Shown here: positions 46,671 through 59,080 of the stretch, in pieces
Layout: each line of letters starts with the position of its first letter
How positions within the stretch are numbered: the first letter of the stretch is position 1
DNA from: Sorangium aterium
Lineage (GTDB): Bacteria; Myxococcota_A; Polyangia; Polyangiales; Polyangiaceae
Direction: 5' to 3'
Length of the DNA: 64,000 nt
NCBI RefSeq assembly: GCF_028368935.1
Contig: NZ_JAQNDK010000005.1
Location: forward strand, 124,001-188,000
Notes under the pieces: model-generated
Told to the model about the DNA's origin: nothing
Databases searched by the model: none
The model's input: the letters and a program-made list of their open reading frames with translations, nothing else
Position numbers and translations under genes: made by a program

Positions 46671-47239
46671 GCCGCACCCGAAGACTCATCCAAGGCATCA
46701 CCCTCCTCGTCGCGGGCGCCCTCGCCCTCGTCGTCCTGCTTCGCTCGCCGGAGTTCGCCCACGGGCAGCAGCTCGGGGAGCGGATGGAGCGCACGGGCGT
46801 CGTCGGCATCGCGAACGACATCGAGCGCAAGCTCTTCTGGAGCCTGATCTGCACGTGCGGCTGCCCGCGCGAGACCCTCGGGACGTGCACGTGCGGCACC
46901 GCGCACGAGCGCCGCGACCAGCTCCGCGCGGCGCTCGCGTCGGGGCTGTCGATCGAGGCCATTCAGACCGCCTACGCCGAGCGCTACGGGGCGGAGGCGC
47001 TGGCCGTGCCGCCCAACAAGGGGAGCCAGCGGCTGCTCTACCTCCTCCCGCTCGGCGCCATCGTGGTCGGCGCGGGCATCGTCATCGCGACGCTGCGCCG
47101 ATGGAAGCGGCGGAGCGACGAGGCGGGCGCCGCTGGCCAGCAGCCACCCGCGAAGGGCGTTGTCCCCGGCGCCCGTGACGATTACGACGACAAGCTCGAC
47201 GAGGAGCTCAAGAGCCTGGACCGCGAAGACCGCGAATGA
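46667..47239 (+). CDS. ccmH: CcmH-like cytochrome c maturation protein
   Basis: A 190-residue membrane protein with an N-terminal signal/anchor (residues 9-25) and a C-terminal membrane helix ('LLYLLPLGAIVVGAGIVIATL') followed by a charged tail. The CcmH redox motif LRCxxC is replaced here by 'LICTCGCPRETLGTCTCG' (cysteines at 62, 64, 66, 74 and 76). The following 'AIQTAYAERYGAEALAVPP' matches the CcmH helix. It would reduce or hold apocytochrome c for CcmF. Overlaps with ccmF and the next gene make it part of one operon. Confidence 0.85.
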   Translation: MSRTRRLIQGITLLVAGALALVVLLRSPEFAHGQQLGERMERTGVVGIANDIERKLFWSLICTCGCPRETLGTCTCGTAHERRDQLRAALASGLSIEAIQTAYAERYGAEALAVPPNKGSQRLLYLLPLGAIVVGAGIVIATLRRWKRRSDEAGAAGQQPPAKGVVPGARDDYDDKLDEELKSLDREDRE

Positions 47240-48108
47240 GCGCCGAACAGCCCGCCAAAAGCGCCGCCCCGGCCACGGCCGACGAGACCGTGACCAGGGG
47301 TACCGACTCGCCGCTGGAGCGGCAGATCATTCACTACGCCCGCTTCGGGGCGCCGCTCGTGGCGCTCGTCGGCGCCGGCGTCGCGGGGCTCGTCGGTGGG
47401 CCGCCCGCGGCGATCCTCGTGCTCGCGGGCGGCGCGCTCGTCGCCGTCATCGCCATCTTCTGGGCGAGCCTCCGCGTGCTGATCGGGGAGACGCCGCTGA
47501 GCGGGGCCGACGCGTACGCGATCGGCGCGCCGCGCGCGGAGGAGGAGCAGAAGCAGGCCGTCCTGCGCGCGCTCAAGGACCTCGAGTTCGAGCGGAGCGT
47601 CGGGAAGATCAGCGATGAGGATTACGCCGAGCTCGTCGCGAAGTACCGCGCCGAGGCGAAGCGGCTCCTCCGCCTGCTGGACGCCGACGCGCAGCCGCGG
47701 CGCGAGCAGGTCGCGGCGCTCGTGGCGAAGCACCTCCGGCGCGCCGGGTTCCAGGACGACGGCGCGCCCAGGGAGCCGGACGAGGACGCCGGCGCGAGCG
47801 ATCCGGAAGGCGCCGCCGCGGAGGCCAGGCCGGCGAAGCGGAGGCGCGCCAAGGCCCGACCGCTGGAGAAGCCGGAGGGCGATCGGGAGCCGGCGGCGGA
47901 CGGCGAGCGTGACAAGGCCGCGGCGACGGTGGAGCGCGCGGCGACGCAGGTGGCGTGCGGGGCGTGCGGCACGCTGAACGACGAAGACGCTGTGTTTTGC
48001 AAGAAGTGCGGGACGAAGCGCGCGGCGGACGCGCCTCAGGACGACCCGGCTGCGACGGACGACGCCGCCGCCAGCGCCGATGAGAACGACCGCAGGAGGG
48101 CTTCGTGA
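47236..48108 (+). CDS. Membrane protein with C-terminal zinc ribbon, cytochrome-maturation-linked
   Basis: A 290-residue protein. Two adjacent hydrophobic helices (about residues 35-80) are followed by a cytoplasmic coiled segment 'AVLRALKDLEFERSVGKISDEDYAELVAKYRAEAKRLLRLLDAD', a motif common in small proteins beside ccm genes, then an Ala/Arg/Glu-rich linker and a zinc ribbon 'VACGACGTLNDEDAVFCKKCGTK' (C-x2-C...C-x2-C). It overlaps neighbours by 4 bp on both sides. A helper role in heme or cytochrome c assembly is inferred from position only. Confidence 0.75.
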   Translation: MSAEQPAKSAAPATADETVTRGTDSPLERQIIHYARFGAPLVALVGAGVAGLVGGPPAAILVLAGGALVAVIAIFWASLRVLIGETPLSGADAYAIGAPRAEEEQKQAVLRALKDLEFERSVGKISDEDYAELVAKYRAEAKRLLRLLDADAQPRREQVAALVAKHLRRAGFQDDGAPREPDEDAGASDPEGAAAEARPAKRRRAKARPLEKPEGDREPAADGERDKAAATVERAATQVACGACGTLNDEDAVFCKKCGTKRAADAPQDDPAATDDAAASADENDRRRAS

Positions 48109-49742
48109 TGCGCTGGACCGGGTGTACGGCGCTGGCCGCGATCGCCTCGCTGAGCCTGACCGCCGCGCAGGCGGTGCAGGCGAAGCCGGCTGCGTCGGCG
48201 CAGCCCGCGGCGGACAAGGCCGCTCCGGCGCAGCCCGCAGCTGGGAAGGCTGCTCCAGGGCAGCCGGCAGCCGGGAAGGCCGCGCCGGCGCAGCCCGCAG
48301 CGGCGAAGCAGGGGGAGAAGCCGGCGGCGCCCTCGGGCGGAGCCGCGCCTGCCGGCAGCGGCGCTCCTGCTGCGACCTCGACGGCCGCGGCGGCGGACGC
48401 GGGCGCGCCCGATGCAGCGGGCGCCCTTCCGCCGGGGCATCCCGAGGTGGGGCAGGGGCTGCCTTCGGGCCATCCGCCGGTGGGGAAGCCTCCCGCGGCA
48501 GACGCGGCCTCCCGGCGCGCCTCGGAGCAGCTGACGGGCCTGTTCGATGCGCCCGACGACACCGTCCAGGAAGACACAGGCCTTCCGCCCGGCGTCCTCG
48601 TGCTCACCGTACAGGACGCGGACGGGAACCCCGTTCCTCGCATCTCCGTCGATATCGACATCCTGCAGAGCTCGGTGTCGAGGGGCGACTCGCGCGAGCG
48701 CATGAGCCGAGAGACGGACGACGCGGGCACCCTCCGGCTCGAGAACCTCGCGATCGCCGGCGGCACGAGCTACGGCATCTCGATCACGCGCGACGGCGCG
48801 ACGTTCTCGATCCCGCATTTCGGCCTCAGCGCCGAGGCCGGAAAGCGGGCCGTGCTCCACATCTACGACGCCACGCCGAACGTGAGCGGCCTGATGGTCG
48901 GGACGCAGGGCATCGTCTACCTCCAGCTCCGGCAAGACTCGATCGCGGTGGAGCAGCTGTTCCAGGTCTACAACCTCGGCCGCGTCGCCTGGCTGCCTGA
49001 CGAGACGTTCGCGCTCCCGCGCGACTACAAGGCCTTCAACAAGAGCGAAGGCATGGGCGAGGAGATGCGCTTCGACGAGGTCAAGGGCACCGGCGTGGCG
49101 CTGCGCGGCACCGTGAGCCCCGGCCGGCATGAAGGGCAGTTCCGCTGGCAGGTCCCGCTCCATGACGAGGAGCGGCAGACGATCCGCATCGAGCTGCCGC
49201 CGCGCATCGCCCAGATGCGGGTGATGGCCGAGGCGTCCAAGTCGATGACGCTGAACGTCGCCGGCTTCCCCGCGGCCCAGCGCACCCAGAACAGGGACGG
49301 GAAGAAGATCCTGATCACCGAGATGCAGGGCACCCGCACGGACGGCGGGATGAAGGTCATCGAGATCACGCTCGGCGGTCTGCCGACGCCGGGGGTGGGC
49401 CGGTGGATCGCGCTGCTGCTGGCCGGCGCGACCGTGATCGGCGGGACCGCGTTCAACCTGGTCCGGCGGCGCGACCAGGACCGCGGGCCCGACGACGAGG
49501 AGCGGCGGGAGCTGCTCGAGGCGCGGAACGCGCTGCTCGACGAGTTCGTCGAGCTCGAGCGCGCGCGGAAGCGGGGCGACGTCGGTCCGAAGACGTACGA
49601 TCGCGTCCGTGCCGCGCTCCTCGACGCGCTCGCGCGCATCGTGGCCATGATCGAGGCCAGGCCGGCGCGCGGGAAGGCCGCTGGCGCGCGCGAGCCGGCC
49701 GGCGCGCTCAAGGCCGACGCCGCCGGATCGCCGCGCTCCTGA
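48105..49742 (+). CDS. Secreted/anchored protein with Ala-Pro repeats, beta-sandwich domain and C-terminal membrane helix
   Basis: A 545-residue protein. GTG 48105 has AGGAGGG 6 bases upstream; the ATG three bases later overlaps the previous stop. A signal peptide (residues 1-26) precedes a low-complexity region with four 10-residue repeats (31-70), then 'PGVLVLTVQDADGNPVPRISVDIDI', a carboxypeptidase-regulatory-like fold. A transmembrane helix ('WIALLLAGATVIGGTAFNLV') is followed by a cytoplasmic coiled tail 'LLEARNALLDEFVELERARKRGDVGPKTYDRVRAALLDAL', which echoes the helical motif of the preceding gene. It is the fourth gene of the ccm operon. Function is unknown. Confidence 0.75.
   Translation: MMRWTGCTALAAIASLSLTAAQAVQAKPAASAQPAADKAAPAQPAAGKAAPGQPAAGKAAPAQPAAAKQGEKPAAPSGGAAPAGSGAPAATSTAAAADAGAPDAAGALPPGHPEVGQGLPSGHPPVGKPPAADAASRRASEQLTGLFDAPDDTVQEDTGLPPGVLVLTVQDADGNPVPRISVDIDILQSSVSRGDSRERMSRETDDAGTLRLENLAIAGGTSYGISITRDGATFSIPHFGLSAEAGKRAVLHIYDATPNVSGLMVGTQGIVYLQLRQDSIAVEQLFQVYNLGRVAWLPDETFALPRDYKAFNKSEGMGEEMRFDEVKGTGVALRGTVSPGRHEGQFRWQVPLHDEERQTIRIELPPRIAQMRVMAEASKSMTLNVAGFPAAQRTQNRDGKKILITEMQGTRTDGGMKVIEITLGGLPTPGVGRWIALLLAGATVIGGTAFNLVRRRDQDRGPDDEERRELLEARNALLDEFVELERARKRGDVGPKTYDRVRAALLDALARIVAMIEARPARGKAAGAREPAGALKADAAGSPRS
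48195..48314. repeat. Four 30-bp repeats encoding PAQPAAGKAA
   Basis: Four in-frame 30-bp units at 48195-48314 encode near-identical decapeptides of the type P-A-Q-P-A-A-G-K-A-A near the N-terminus of the anchored protein. Similarity is high at the DNA level, indicating recent tandem duplication. Confidence 0.75.
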
Positions 49743-49745
49743 GGG

Positions 49746-50645
49746 GTGCGGGCAGCACCGGACGCCGGGCGGATGCCGGGGTGGAAGGCTGGTCTCGCCG
49801 CGGGCGCGGCCCTCCTGATCGGCGCCGTCGTCGCGCTCGCCTTCCGTCGCGCGGAGCCGCCGGCGCGCTGCGCGCCGGGGATGGTCGCGCTCGGCCCGAG
49901 GTGCTGCGGCGAGGGCCAGCGCCTCGATGATGCCGGCCGCTGCGCAGGCGCGCCGAGGCGCTGCAGCGCCGACCTCACGGTGACCGCCGCTGGCTGCGTC
50001 GCGCCGAACGCAACCGTCCGCATCGCCGCGGGGACGCTGCGCCTCGGGCCAAGCGACTGGGAGGCGCAGGGCATCGTCGACCCGCGCGCGGTGTTCGTCC
50101 CGGCGTTCTCGCTCGACGCGTTCGAGATCACCGAGCAGCGCTACGCGGCTTGCGTCGAGGCCGGCGCGTGCGCCCCGCTCCCGCTGCGCGGCGAGCCCGG
50201 GGTCCCCGTCACGGGCGTCACCCTGGCCGAGTCGGCTCGGTACTGCGCGTTCGCGGGCGGGGCGCTCCCTTCGCGTGATCAGCTCGCCTTCGCCGCGGCG
50301 GGCGACTCGGGCCGGCGGTACCCGTGGGGAGACACCGGCGCGGTCTGCCGGCGCGCCGCCTTTGGCCTGCGAGCGGGCCCCTGCGGCTGGGGCGCGACGG
50401 GCCCCGAGCTCGCCGGCTCGCGCCCCGACGGCGCCGCCGTGCATCCGGGGGGGCGGGTGTTCGATCTGGCCGGCAATGTTGCCGAGTGGGCGACCCCCGA
50501 TGCGCTCGAGGGCGAGTTCTCGGAAACTCACGGCGGATCATGGACGGATGGGGCCGCGGCCGCGCTTCGCACCTGGAATCGTCGGCTTGTCCCGGTATCC
50601 ACCCGAGCCCCGGATCTTGGCTTCCGGTGTGTCTATCCACCGTAG
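49746..50645 (+). CDS. Formylglycine-generating-enzyme-like (FGE-sulfatase fold) membrane-anchored protein
   Basis: A 299-residue protein with an N-terminal membrane anchor ('AGLAAGAALLIGAVVALAF') and a Cys-rich stretch ('GPRCCGEGQRL', 'GAPRRCS'). An FGE/SUMF1-type domain follows: 'VPAFSLDAFEITEQRYAACVEAGAC', 'VTGVTLAESARYCAFAGGALPSRDQLAFAAAG', 'YPWGDTGAVCRRAAFG', 'DLAGNVAEWATPD' and 'LGFRCVYP'. The canonical catalytic cysteine pair of FGE is not evident, so it is more likely a structural member like those attached to kinases than an active sulfatase-modifying enzyme. It begins 3 bp after the previous stop. ATG 49773 is an alternative start. Confidence 0.8.
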   Translation: MRAAPDAGRMPGWKAGLAAGAALLIGAVVALAFRRAEPPARCAPGMVALGPRCCGEGQRLDDAGRCAGAPRRCSADLTVTAAGCVAPNATVRIAAGTLRLGPSDWEAQGIVDPRAVFVPAFSLDAFEITEQRYAACVEAGACAPLPLRGEPGVPVTGVTLAESARYCAFAGGALPSRDQLAFAAAGDSGRRYPWGDTGAVCRRAAFGLRAGPCGWGATGPELAGSRPDGAAVHPGGRVFDLAGNVAEWATPDALEGEFSETHGGSWTDGAAAALRTWNRRLVPVSTRAPDLGFRCVYPP

Positions 50646-50688
50646 CGCTCGCAAGCGCGCCCCGCTCGGCGGCGGGCTGGGTGGGGAG

Positions 50689-50721
50689 GGGGGACAAACC
50701 CACGTAGGGGGACAAACCCAC
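50689..50721. repeat. Two direct copies of GGGGGACAAACCCAC
   Basis: The 15-mer occurs at 50689-50703 and 50707-50721, a period of 18, in the 150-bp gap before cinA. It looks like a local duplication in the leader of cinA, or a terminator-proximal repeat of the ccm operon. No function is assigned. Confidence 0.6.
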
Positions 50722-50795
50722 CTCGCTTTCCGACCGCAAAACAATCCGGAAACGCGCTCCGGCGGCGCCGGATGGAGTTAGAGTCCCGAGTCCCA

Positions 50796-52037
50796 ATGGC
50801 TGTCGCGCTTCTCTCGATCGGGACCGAGCTCACCCGGGGCGAGATCATCAACACCAACGAGGCCTGGCTCGCTGCCGAGCTCACCGCAGCGGGCTTCACG
50901 GTCAGCGAGTCCAGCACGGTCGACGATGACGTCGATCGCATCGTCGCCGCGGTCCGCCAGCTCGCGAGCGCGCACCGGCTGGTGATCGCCACCGGCGGCC
51001 TCGGCCCCACGACGGACGACCTCACCGCGCAGGCCGCGGCGCGCGCGACGGGCGCCGACCTCGTGCGCGACGAGAGCACGCTGCTCGCCATCCGCCGCCG
51101 CGTCGAGGCCCGTGGCAAGGTGATGAACGCGGGCCACGAGAAGCAGGCCGAGGTCCCCGCCGGGTCGGAGATCCTTCCGAACTCATCCGGCACCGCGCCC
51201 GGCTTCGGCATCCACCTTGGCGAGTCGACCGTGTTCTTCCTCCCGGGTGTGCCGCGGGAGATGAAGAGCATGTTCACCGAGCAGGTGCTGCCGCGCGTGC
51301 GGCCGGCTGCTCCGAACAACACCTTCCAGGTCCGCCTTCGCACCTACGGTCTGCCCGAGGCGACGCTCGGCGAGCTCCTGAAAGGCGTGGAGGAGGCCCA
51401 CCCCGGCATCACGCTCGGCTACCGCGTGCACTACCCGGAGGTCGACGTGAAGGTCCACGCCCGCGCCGCCACGCAGTCGATGGCGCACGAGCTGGCCTTG
51501 AAGGCGACGGCCGATGTCCGTGAGCGGCTCGGCACCGCCGTGTACGGGGAGGGGGGCGACGCCTTCGCGGAGATGGTCGGGCGCTCCGTGCGCGCCCGTG
51601 GCTGGCGGCTCGCCGTGTCGGAGTCGTGCACGGGCGGCTTGATCTCTCACCTCCTCACCAGTTACCCGGCGAGCGACTACCTGGTTGGCGCCGCGGTCAC
51701 CTACGCGAACAGCGCCAAGACGCGGCTGCTCGGCGTCGCGGAGGACACCCTGCGCGGCCACGGCGCGGTGTCGGCCGAGGTCGCCGCCGAGATGGCGCAG
51801 GGCGTCCGCCGCCTCTGCGAGGTCGACGTCGCCATCTCCGTGACCGGCATCGCCGGCCCGACGGGCGGCACCGCGACCAAGCCGGTTGGCCTCTGCTACT
51901 GGGCTGTATCGCACCCTGGCGGCCTCGTCGTGCGAGACCGCGTGTTCTCGGGGGATCGCGAGGAGGTCCAGCTCGGCGCCGCCTACGCCGTCCTCGACCT
52001 CCTCCGCCGCATCGCCGGCAATCTCCCTGAGCGCTGA
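50796..52037 (+). CDS. cinA: CinA-family protein (nicotinamide-nucleotide amidase)
   Basis: A 413-residue two-domain protein. The N-terminal MoCF-biosynthesis-like/COG1058 domain ('[25 protein letters not shown]', '[14 protein letters not shown]', '[14 protein letters not shown]') corresponds to ADP-ribose pyrophosphatase activity in relatives. The C-terminal PncC domain ('[37 protein letters not shown]', '[25 protein letters not shown]') deamidates NMN in NAD salvage. The ATG at 50796 places the start at the usual distance before the first strand; an ATG at 50772 adds eight residues. It is monocistronic and convergent with clpB. Confidence 0.94.
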   Translation: MAVALLSIGTELTRGEIINTNEAWLAAELTAAGFTVSESSTVDDDVDRIVAAVRQLASAHRLVIATGGLGPTTDDLTAQAAARATGADLVRDESTLLAIRRRVEARGKVMNAGHEKQAEVPAGSEILPNSSGTAPGFGIHLGESTVFFLPGVPREMKSMFTEQVLPRVRPAAPNNTFQVRLRTYGLPEATLGELLKGVEEAHPGITLGYRVHYPEVDVKVHARAATQSMAHELALKATADVRERLGTAVYGEGGDAFAEMVGRSVRARGWRLAVSESCTGGLISHLLTSYPASDYLVGAAVTYANSAKTRLLGVAEDTLRGHGAVSAEVAAEMAQGVRRLCEVDVAISVTGIAGPTGGTATKPVGLCYWAVSHPGGLVVRDRVFSGDREEVQLGAAYAVLDLLRRIAGNLPER

Positions 52038-52076
52038 CGCAGGCCGAGCGCTGACGCAGGCGCGGGCCGGCGAGCG

Positions 52077-54686
52077 TCAGTTCGGCGCTGCGCGCGTGAA
52101 GGTGAGCCCTCCGGCCCCGCGGTCGATCCGCACCGTGTCTCCCTGCTTGAACTCGCCGCCGAGGATCCGCTTCGCGAGCTCGTCCTCGATGCTCCGCTGG
52201 ATGGCGCGCTTCAGCGGCCTCGCGCCGTACTGCGGATCCCACCCCTGCTCGATGAGGTAGCCCTTCGCCTCGGACGAGATGGTGAAAAGCAGCCCGCGTC
52301 GATCCAGGCGCTTTCGCAGCAGGTCGAGCTGGATATCGACGATCTGCTCCATCTGCTCGCGCGCCAGCCGCCGGAACACGATGAGATCGTCGAGGCGATT
52401 CAAGAACTCCGGGCGGAAGTGCTTCCGCACCTCCTCGATGACGGCCCTCCTCACGAGCTCGGCCTTCTCGTCCGCCGGCAGGTTCGCTCGCTCCTCGATC
52501 GCCGCGGCCGCCGGCGTCCCGAGGTTCGATGTCAGGATGATGATCGTGTTCTTGAAATCGACCGTGTGCCCCTGGCCGTCGGTCAGGCGACCGTCGTCGA
52601 GCACCTGGAGGAGCGTGTTCCAGATGTCCGGGTGGGCCTTCTCGATCTCGTCGAACAGCACCACGCTGTACGGCCGTCGGCGCACCGGCTCCGTGAGCTG
52701 GCCGCCCTCCTCGTAGCCGACGTACCCGGGCGGCGCGCCGATCAGGCGGGCCACCGCGTGGCGCTCCCCGTACTCGCTCATATCGAGCCGCACCATGGCC
52801 TTCTCGTCGTCGAAGAGGATCTCGGCGAGCGCGCGCGCGAGCTCGGTCTTGCCGACGCCGGTCGGCCCGAGGAACAGGAACGATCCGATCGGCCGGCGCT
52901 CGTCGCCGAGCCCGGCCCTCGAGCGCCGGATGGCGTTCGACACCGCGCGGAGCGCGTCCTCCTGCCCGACGACCCGCCGGCGCAGCTCCTCCTCGAGGCG
53001 CAGCAGCTTCTGCATCTCGCTCTCGAGCATCTTGGAGACGGGGATCCCGGTCCATTTCGAGACGACCGCGGCGATGTCCTCGTCGGTGACCTCCTCCTTC
53101 AGGTAGCTCTGCTTCGACTGCACCTGGGAGAGGGTGGCGCGGATCGACTCGAGCTGCTTCTCGATCTCCGGGATCTTGCCGTAATGGATCTCCGCGGCGC
53201 GCCCGAGGTCTCCGGCGCGCTTCAGCCGCTCCTCCTCGAGCCGGAGCTCCTCGATCTGCGGCTTGAGCCGGCGCAGCTCGGAGATGAGCTCCTTCTCGCG
53301 CATCCACTGCGCCCGCATCGCGTCGCGCTGCCCCTGGAGCTCGGCGATCTCGCGCCGCACCTCGTCGAGGCGGACCTTGCTCGCCTTGTCGCTCTCGCGC
53401 TTGAGCGCCTGCTCCTCCATCTGCAGCTTGAGCAGATCGCGCTCGACCTGATCGATCGGCGTGGGCAGGCTATCGATCTCCATACGGATCTTCGACGCCG
53501 CCTCGTCGACCAGATCGATCGCCTTGTCGGGCAAAAAGCGCTCGGTGATGTACCGGTTCGACAGGACGGCGGCCCCGACGAGCGCCGCGTCCTGGATGCG
53601 GATCCCGTGGTGGACCTCGTACTTCTCCTTGAGGCCTCGCAGGATAGCGATCGTGTCCTCGACGCTGGGCTGCGTGACGAGCACCTGCTGGAACCGCCGC
53701 TCCAGCGCCGCGTCCTTCTCGATCCGCTTGCGGTACTCGTCGAGGGTGGTCGCGCCGATGCACCGGAGCTCACCGCGCGCGAGCGCCGGCTTCAGCATGT
53801 TGGCCGCGTCCATGGCGCCCTCGGCCGCGCCGGCGCCCACCAGCGTGTGAAGCTCGTCGATGAACAGGATGATGCGGCCGTTCGAGCCCTCGATCTCCTT
53901 GAGCACGGCCTTGAGCCGATCCTCGAACTCCCCGCGGAACTTCGAGCCTGCGACCATGGCGGCGAGATCGAGCGCGGCGATGGTCTTGTCCTTGAGCGAC
54001 TCCGGCACATCGCCCGCGACGATGCGCTGCGCGATGCCCTCGACGATCGCCGTCTTGCCGACGCCGGGCTCGCCGATGAGCACCGGATTGTTCTTGGTGC
54101 GCCGCGAGAGCACCTGGATGACGCGCCGGATCTCCTCGTCTCGCCCGATCACCGGATCGATCTTGCCCTGTCGAGCGAGCTTCGTGAGATCCCGTGTGTA
54201 CTTCTCGAGCGCCTGGAACTTCCCCTCGGGGTCCCGGTCCGTCACGCGCTGATTGCCACGCACGGCCGCGAGCGACGAGAGGAGCTTGTCGTACGAGAGC
54301 CCCGCTCGTTCGAAGATCGATTGGATCTCCTTGTCGGCCTTGATGCCGGCGAGCAGGACGTGCTCTGTCGAGATGTACTCGTCCTTGAGCGCCTTCGCCT
54401 CGTCTTCGGCCTTTTGCAGGACCGTGAGCGCGCGCCTCGACAGGTTCGGCTCGGCGCCGCCGCTGACGCGAGGATAGGTGTCGATCTTCGCGTCGAGGAG
54501 GCGCAGCACGCCCGCCGGATCGGCGCCTGCCTTCTGCACCAGAGGCGCGCCGACGCCGCCGTCCTGGCTGACGATCGCCCGCACAAGGTGCTCGGGATAG
54601 AGCTCGGGGTTTCCCCGACGGCTGCCGAAGTCGACAGCCTCTCGTATGGCCTCTTGGGCCTTCGTCGTCATTCGCTCGATTTTCAT
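52077..54686 (-). CDS. clpB: ATP-dependent protein disaggregase ClpB
   Basis: An 869-residue Hsp100 chaperone with two Clp_N repeats (residues 1-145), AAA-1 (Walker A GEPGVGKT at 205-212, '[28 protein letters not shown]'), the long ClpB-specific middle coiled coil (about 400-520, '[32 protein letters not shown]'), AAA-2 ([11 protein letters not shown], '[29 protein letters not shown]') and the ClpB C-terminal domain. It rescues aggregated proteins with DnaK. It ends with '[13 protein letters not shown]'. No CIRCE or sigma-32-like element was identified upstream. Confidence 0.98.
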   Translation of the reverse strand: MKIERMTTKAQEAIREAVDFGSRRGNPELYPEHLVRAIVSQDGGVGAPLVQKAGADPAGVLRLLDAKIDTYPRVSGGAEPNLSRRALTVLQKAEDEAKALKDEYISTEHVLLAGIKADKEIQSIFERAGLSYDKLLSSLAAVRGNQRVTDRDPEGKFQALEKYTRDLTKLARQGKIDPVIGRDEEIRRVIQVLSRRTKNNPVLIGEPGVGKTAIVEGIAQRIVAGDVPESLKDKTIAALDLAAMVAGSKFRGEFEDRLKAVLKEIEGSNGRIILFIDELHTLVGAGAAEGAMDAANMLKPALARGELRCIGATTLDEYRKRIEKDAALERRFQQVLVTQPSVEDTIAILRGLKEKYEVHHGIRIQDAALVGAAVLSNRYITERFLPDKAIDLVDEAASKIRMEIDSLPTPIDQVERDLLKLQMEEQALKRESDKASKVRLDEVRREIAELQGQRDAMRAQWMREKELISELRRLKPQIEELRLEEERLKRAGDLGRAAEIHYGKIPEIEKQLESIRATLSQVQSKQSYLKEEVTDEDIAAVVSKWTGIPVSKMLESEMQKLLRLEEELRRRVVGQEDALRAVSNAIRRSRAGLGDERRPIGSFLFLGPTGVGKTELARALAEILFDDEKAMVRLDMSEYGERHAVARLIGAPPGYVGYEEGGQLTEPVRRRPYSVVLFDEIEKAHPDIWNTLLQVLDDGRLTDGQGHTVDFKNTIIILTSNLGTPAAAAIEERANLPADEKAELVRRAVIEEVRKHFRPEFLNRLDDLIVFRRLAREQMEQIVDIQLDLLRKRLDRRGLLFTISSEAKGYLIEQGWDPQYGARPLKRAIQRSIEDELAKRILGGEFKQGDTVRIDRGAGGLTFTRAAPN

Positions 54687-54972
54687 GGCCCCTCGAAGCT
54701 AAGGCGGGTGCCCCGCCTAGCAAGGGGACGGCCAGGCAAGCGGCTTGCCAAAAACGCTGAAGGGCGCTGATGGGACGCCGAAGAGGCGCTGAAGGGATGA
54801 CGAGCGAACAGGGCAGGTGAGCGATGCAGCAGCAGCGCCGTGTCAACCCCCCGGCCATGCGCATCGAGCGAGGGGCTCGACGCACGCACGCCCGGGCGCG
54901 GGGCCGAGGCGCCGCGCCCGGGCGCAGGAGCCGCGCCGGGCGCGCAGGAGCCGCGCGCCCTGGCCGTGGGGC

Positions 54973-57928
<2,956 letters not shown>

Positions 57929-59080
57929 TCAGCCGACCGCGCCGCCTTCGACGTGAAAATCGCGCCGCTCCGAGGAAGGTACGCCCGGCGTGACGATGAG
58001 ATCGCGCCGCGTGGTCGTCAGGAATACCTGTCCGCGCGCCATTCCGAGGAACATGAACAGCGCCGCGGTCCGGTCGGGATCGAGCTCGCTCGACACGTCG
58101 TCGAGCAGGAGGATCGGTTCTACGCCCCGGACGGAAGCAATCGCAGCGGTCTCGGCTGCTTTGAGCGCGAGCGTGAGGGCCCTGTGCTGGCCCTGCGAGG
58201 CGACAACGCGGGCGGGGTGGCCGTCGAGCTCGAGCACCAGGTCGTCGCGGTGGGGACCGAAGCCCGCGCTCGGCCGGTGCGCGTCGCGGCGGCGCTGCTC
58301 GCGCAGCGCCTCGCGCGCCTGCTCGGCGGCGCCGCTGCCGCCCGGCGCGTACCGCGCGGCCAGCGTCAGGTTGGGCGCGGCGATGCGGGCGAAGGCGTTC
58401 GTGAGCTCCGGCGCCAGCGCCTGGACGGCCGCCTCGCGGGCGCGGGTCAGCGCCGCGCCGTGGAGGGCGCAGAGCGCCTCGAACGCGTCGAGCTCGGGGC
58501 TCGCCTGGGCCTGCGCTCCCCCGCCGCGGTGGAGCAGCTCGTGGCGCGCGCGGAGCGCCTGCGCGTAGCGGGCCCGGTGGTCGGCGCTCTGCGGGTCCAT
58601 GAAGAGCGCCAGGCGATCGAGCAGCGTGCGCCGCGCGCTCGCGGGCCCGGTGGACAGCGCGAGCTCCTCCGCGTGGAAGGCGACGACCGGCGATCGCGTC
58701 GCGAAGCTCGCCAGGCTCGGAGGCCGGTTGCCGTCGATCCGCACGACGCACCGCTTGTGCTCCACGGCGGCGGTCTGCTCGCGCGCGAGCGGCTGCAGCG
58801 CGTCCCGTCGCTCGACGAAGCGCGCGCGCGCGCTTGCGATGGGGGCGCCGTGGCGGACCAGCTCGGCCAGCCGGTGGGTGCGGAAGCTCCTCGAGGTCGC
58901 GGCGAAGTAGATCGCCTCGAGCAGGCTCGTCTTTCCCTGCCCGTTGTTGCCCGCGATCACGTTGATGCGCGGCGCTGGCTCGACATCGACGCGACCGAGG
59001 TTCCGGAACTCGCGGATGTGGAGCCGCTCGAGGAGGAGGCTCGGGGAGCGCCCCTCGGGCTCGTCGGAGGGCGCGCTCAA
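57929..59080 (-). CDS. recF: DNA replication and repair protein RecF
   Basis: A 383-residue ABC-type/SMC-like ATPase of the RecFOR gap-repair pathway. It has Walker A 'VIAGNNGQGKTSLLEAIYFAATSRSFR', the family's 'RTLLDRLALFMDPQSADHRARYAQALRAR', the signature-like 'SQGQHRALTLALKAAE' and Walker B 'EPILLLDDVSSELD'. The start is set at TTG 59080, which overlaps the dnaN stop (TTGA). It gives a natural N-terminus before 'LLLERLHIREFRNLGRVDVEP'. The order dnaN-recF-gyrB is the conserved bacterial origin-proximal arrangement. Confidence 0.95.
   Translation of the reverse strand: MSAPSDEPEGRSPSLLLERLHIREFRNLGRVDVEPAPRINVIAGNNGQGKTSLLEAIYFAATSRSFRTHRLAELVRHGAPIASARARFVERRDALQPLAREQTAAVEHKRCVVRIDGNRPPSLASFATRSPVVAFHAEELALSTGPASARRTLLDRLALFMDPQSADHRARYAQALRARHELLHRGGGAQAQASPELDAFEALCALHGAALTRAREAAVQALAPELTNAFARIAAPNLTLAARYAPGGSGAAEQAREALREQRRRDAHRPSAGFGPHRDDLVLELDGHPARVVASQGQHRALTLALKAAETAAIASVRGVEPILLLDDVSSELDPDRTAALFMFLGMARGQVFLTTTRRDLIVTPGVPSSERRDFHVEGGAVG

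Noticed and set aside
54880-54965. GC-rich repeats downstream of gyrB as an RNA gene or CRISPR-like array
   Set aside because: Repeats of GGGCGC-AGGAGCCGCGC are two irregular, adjacent copies without spacers. They fit a GC-rich terminator zone.
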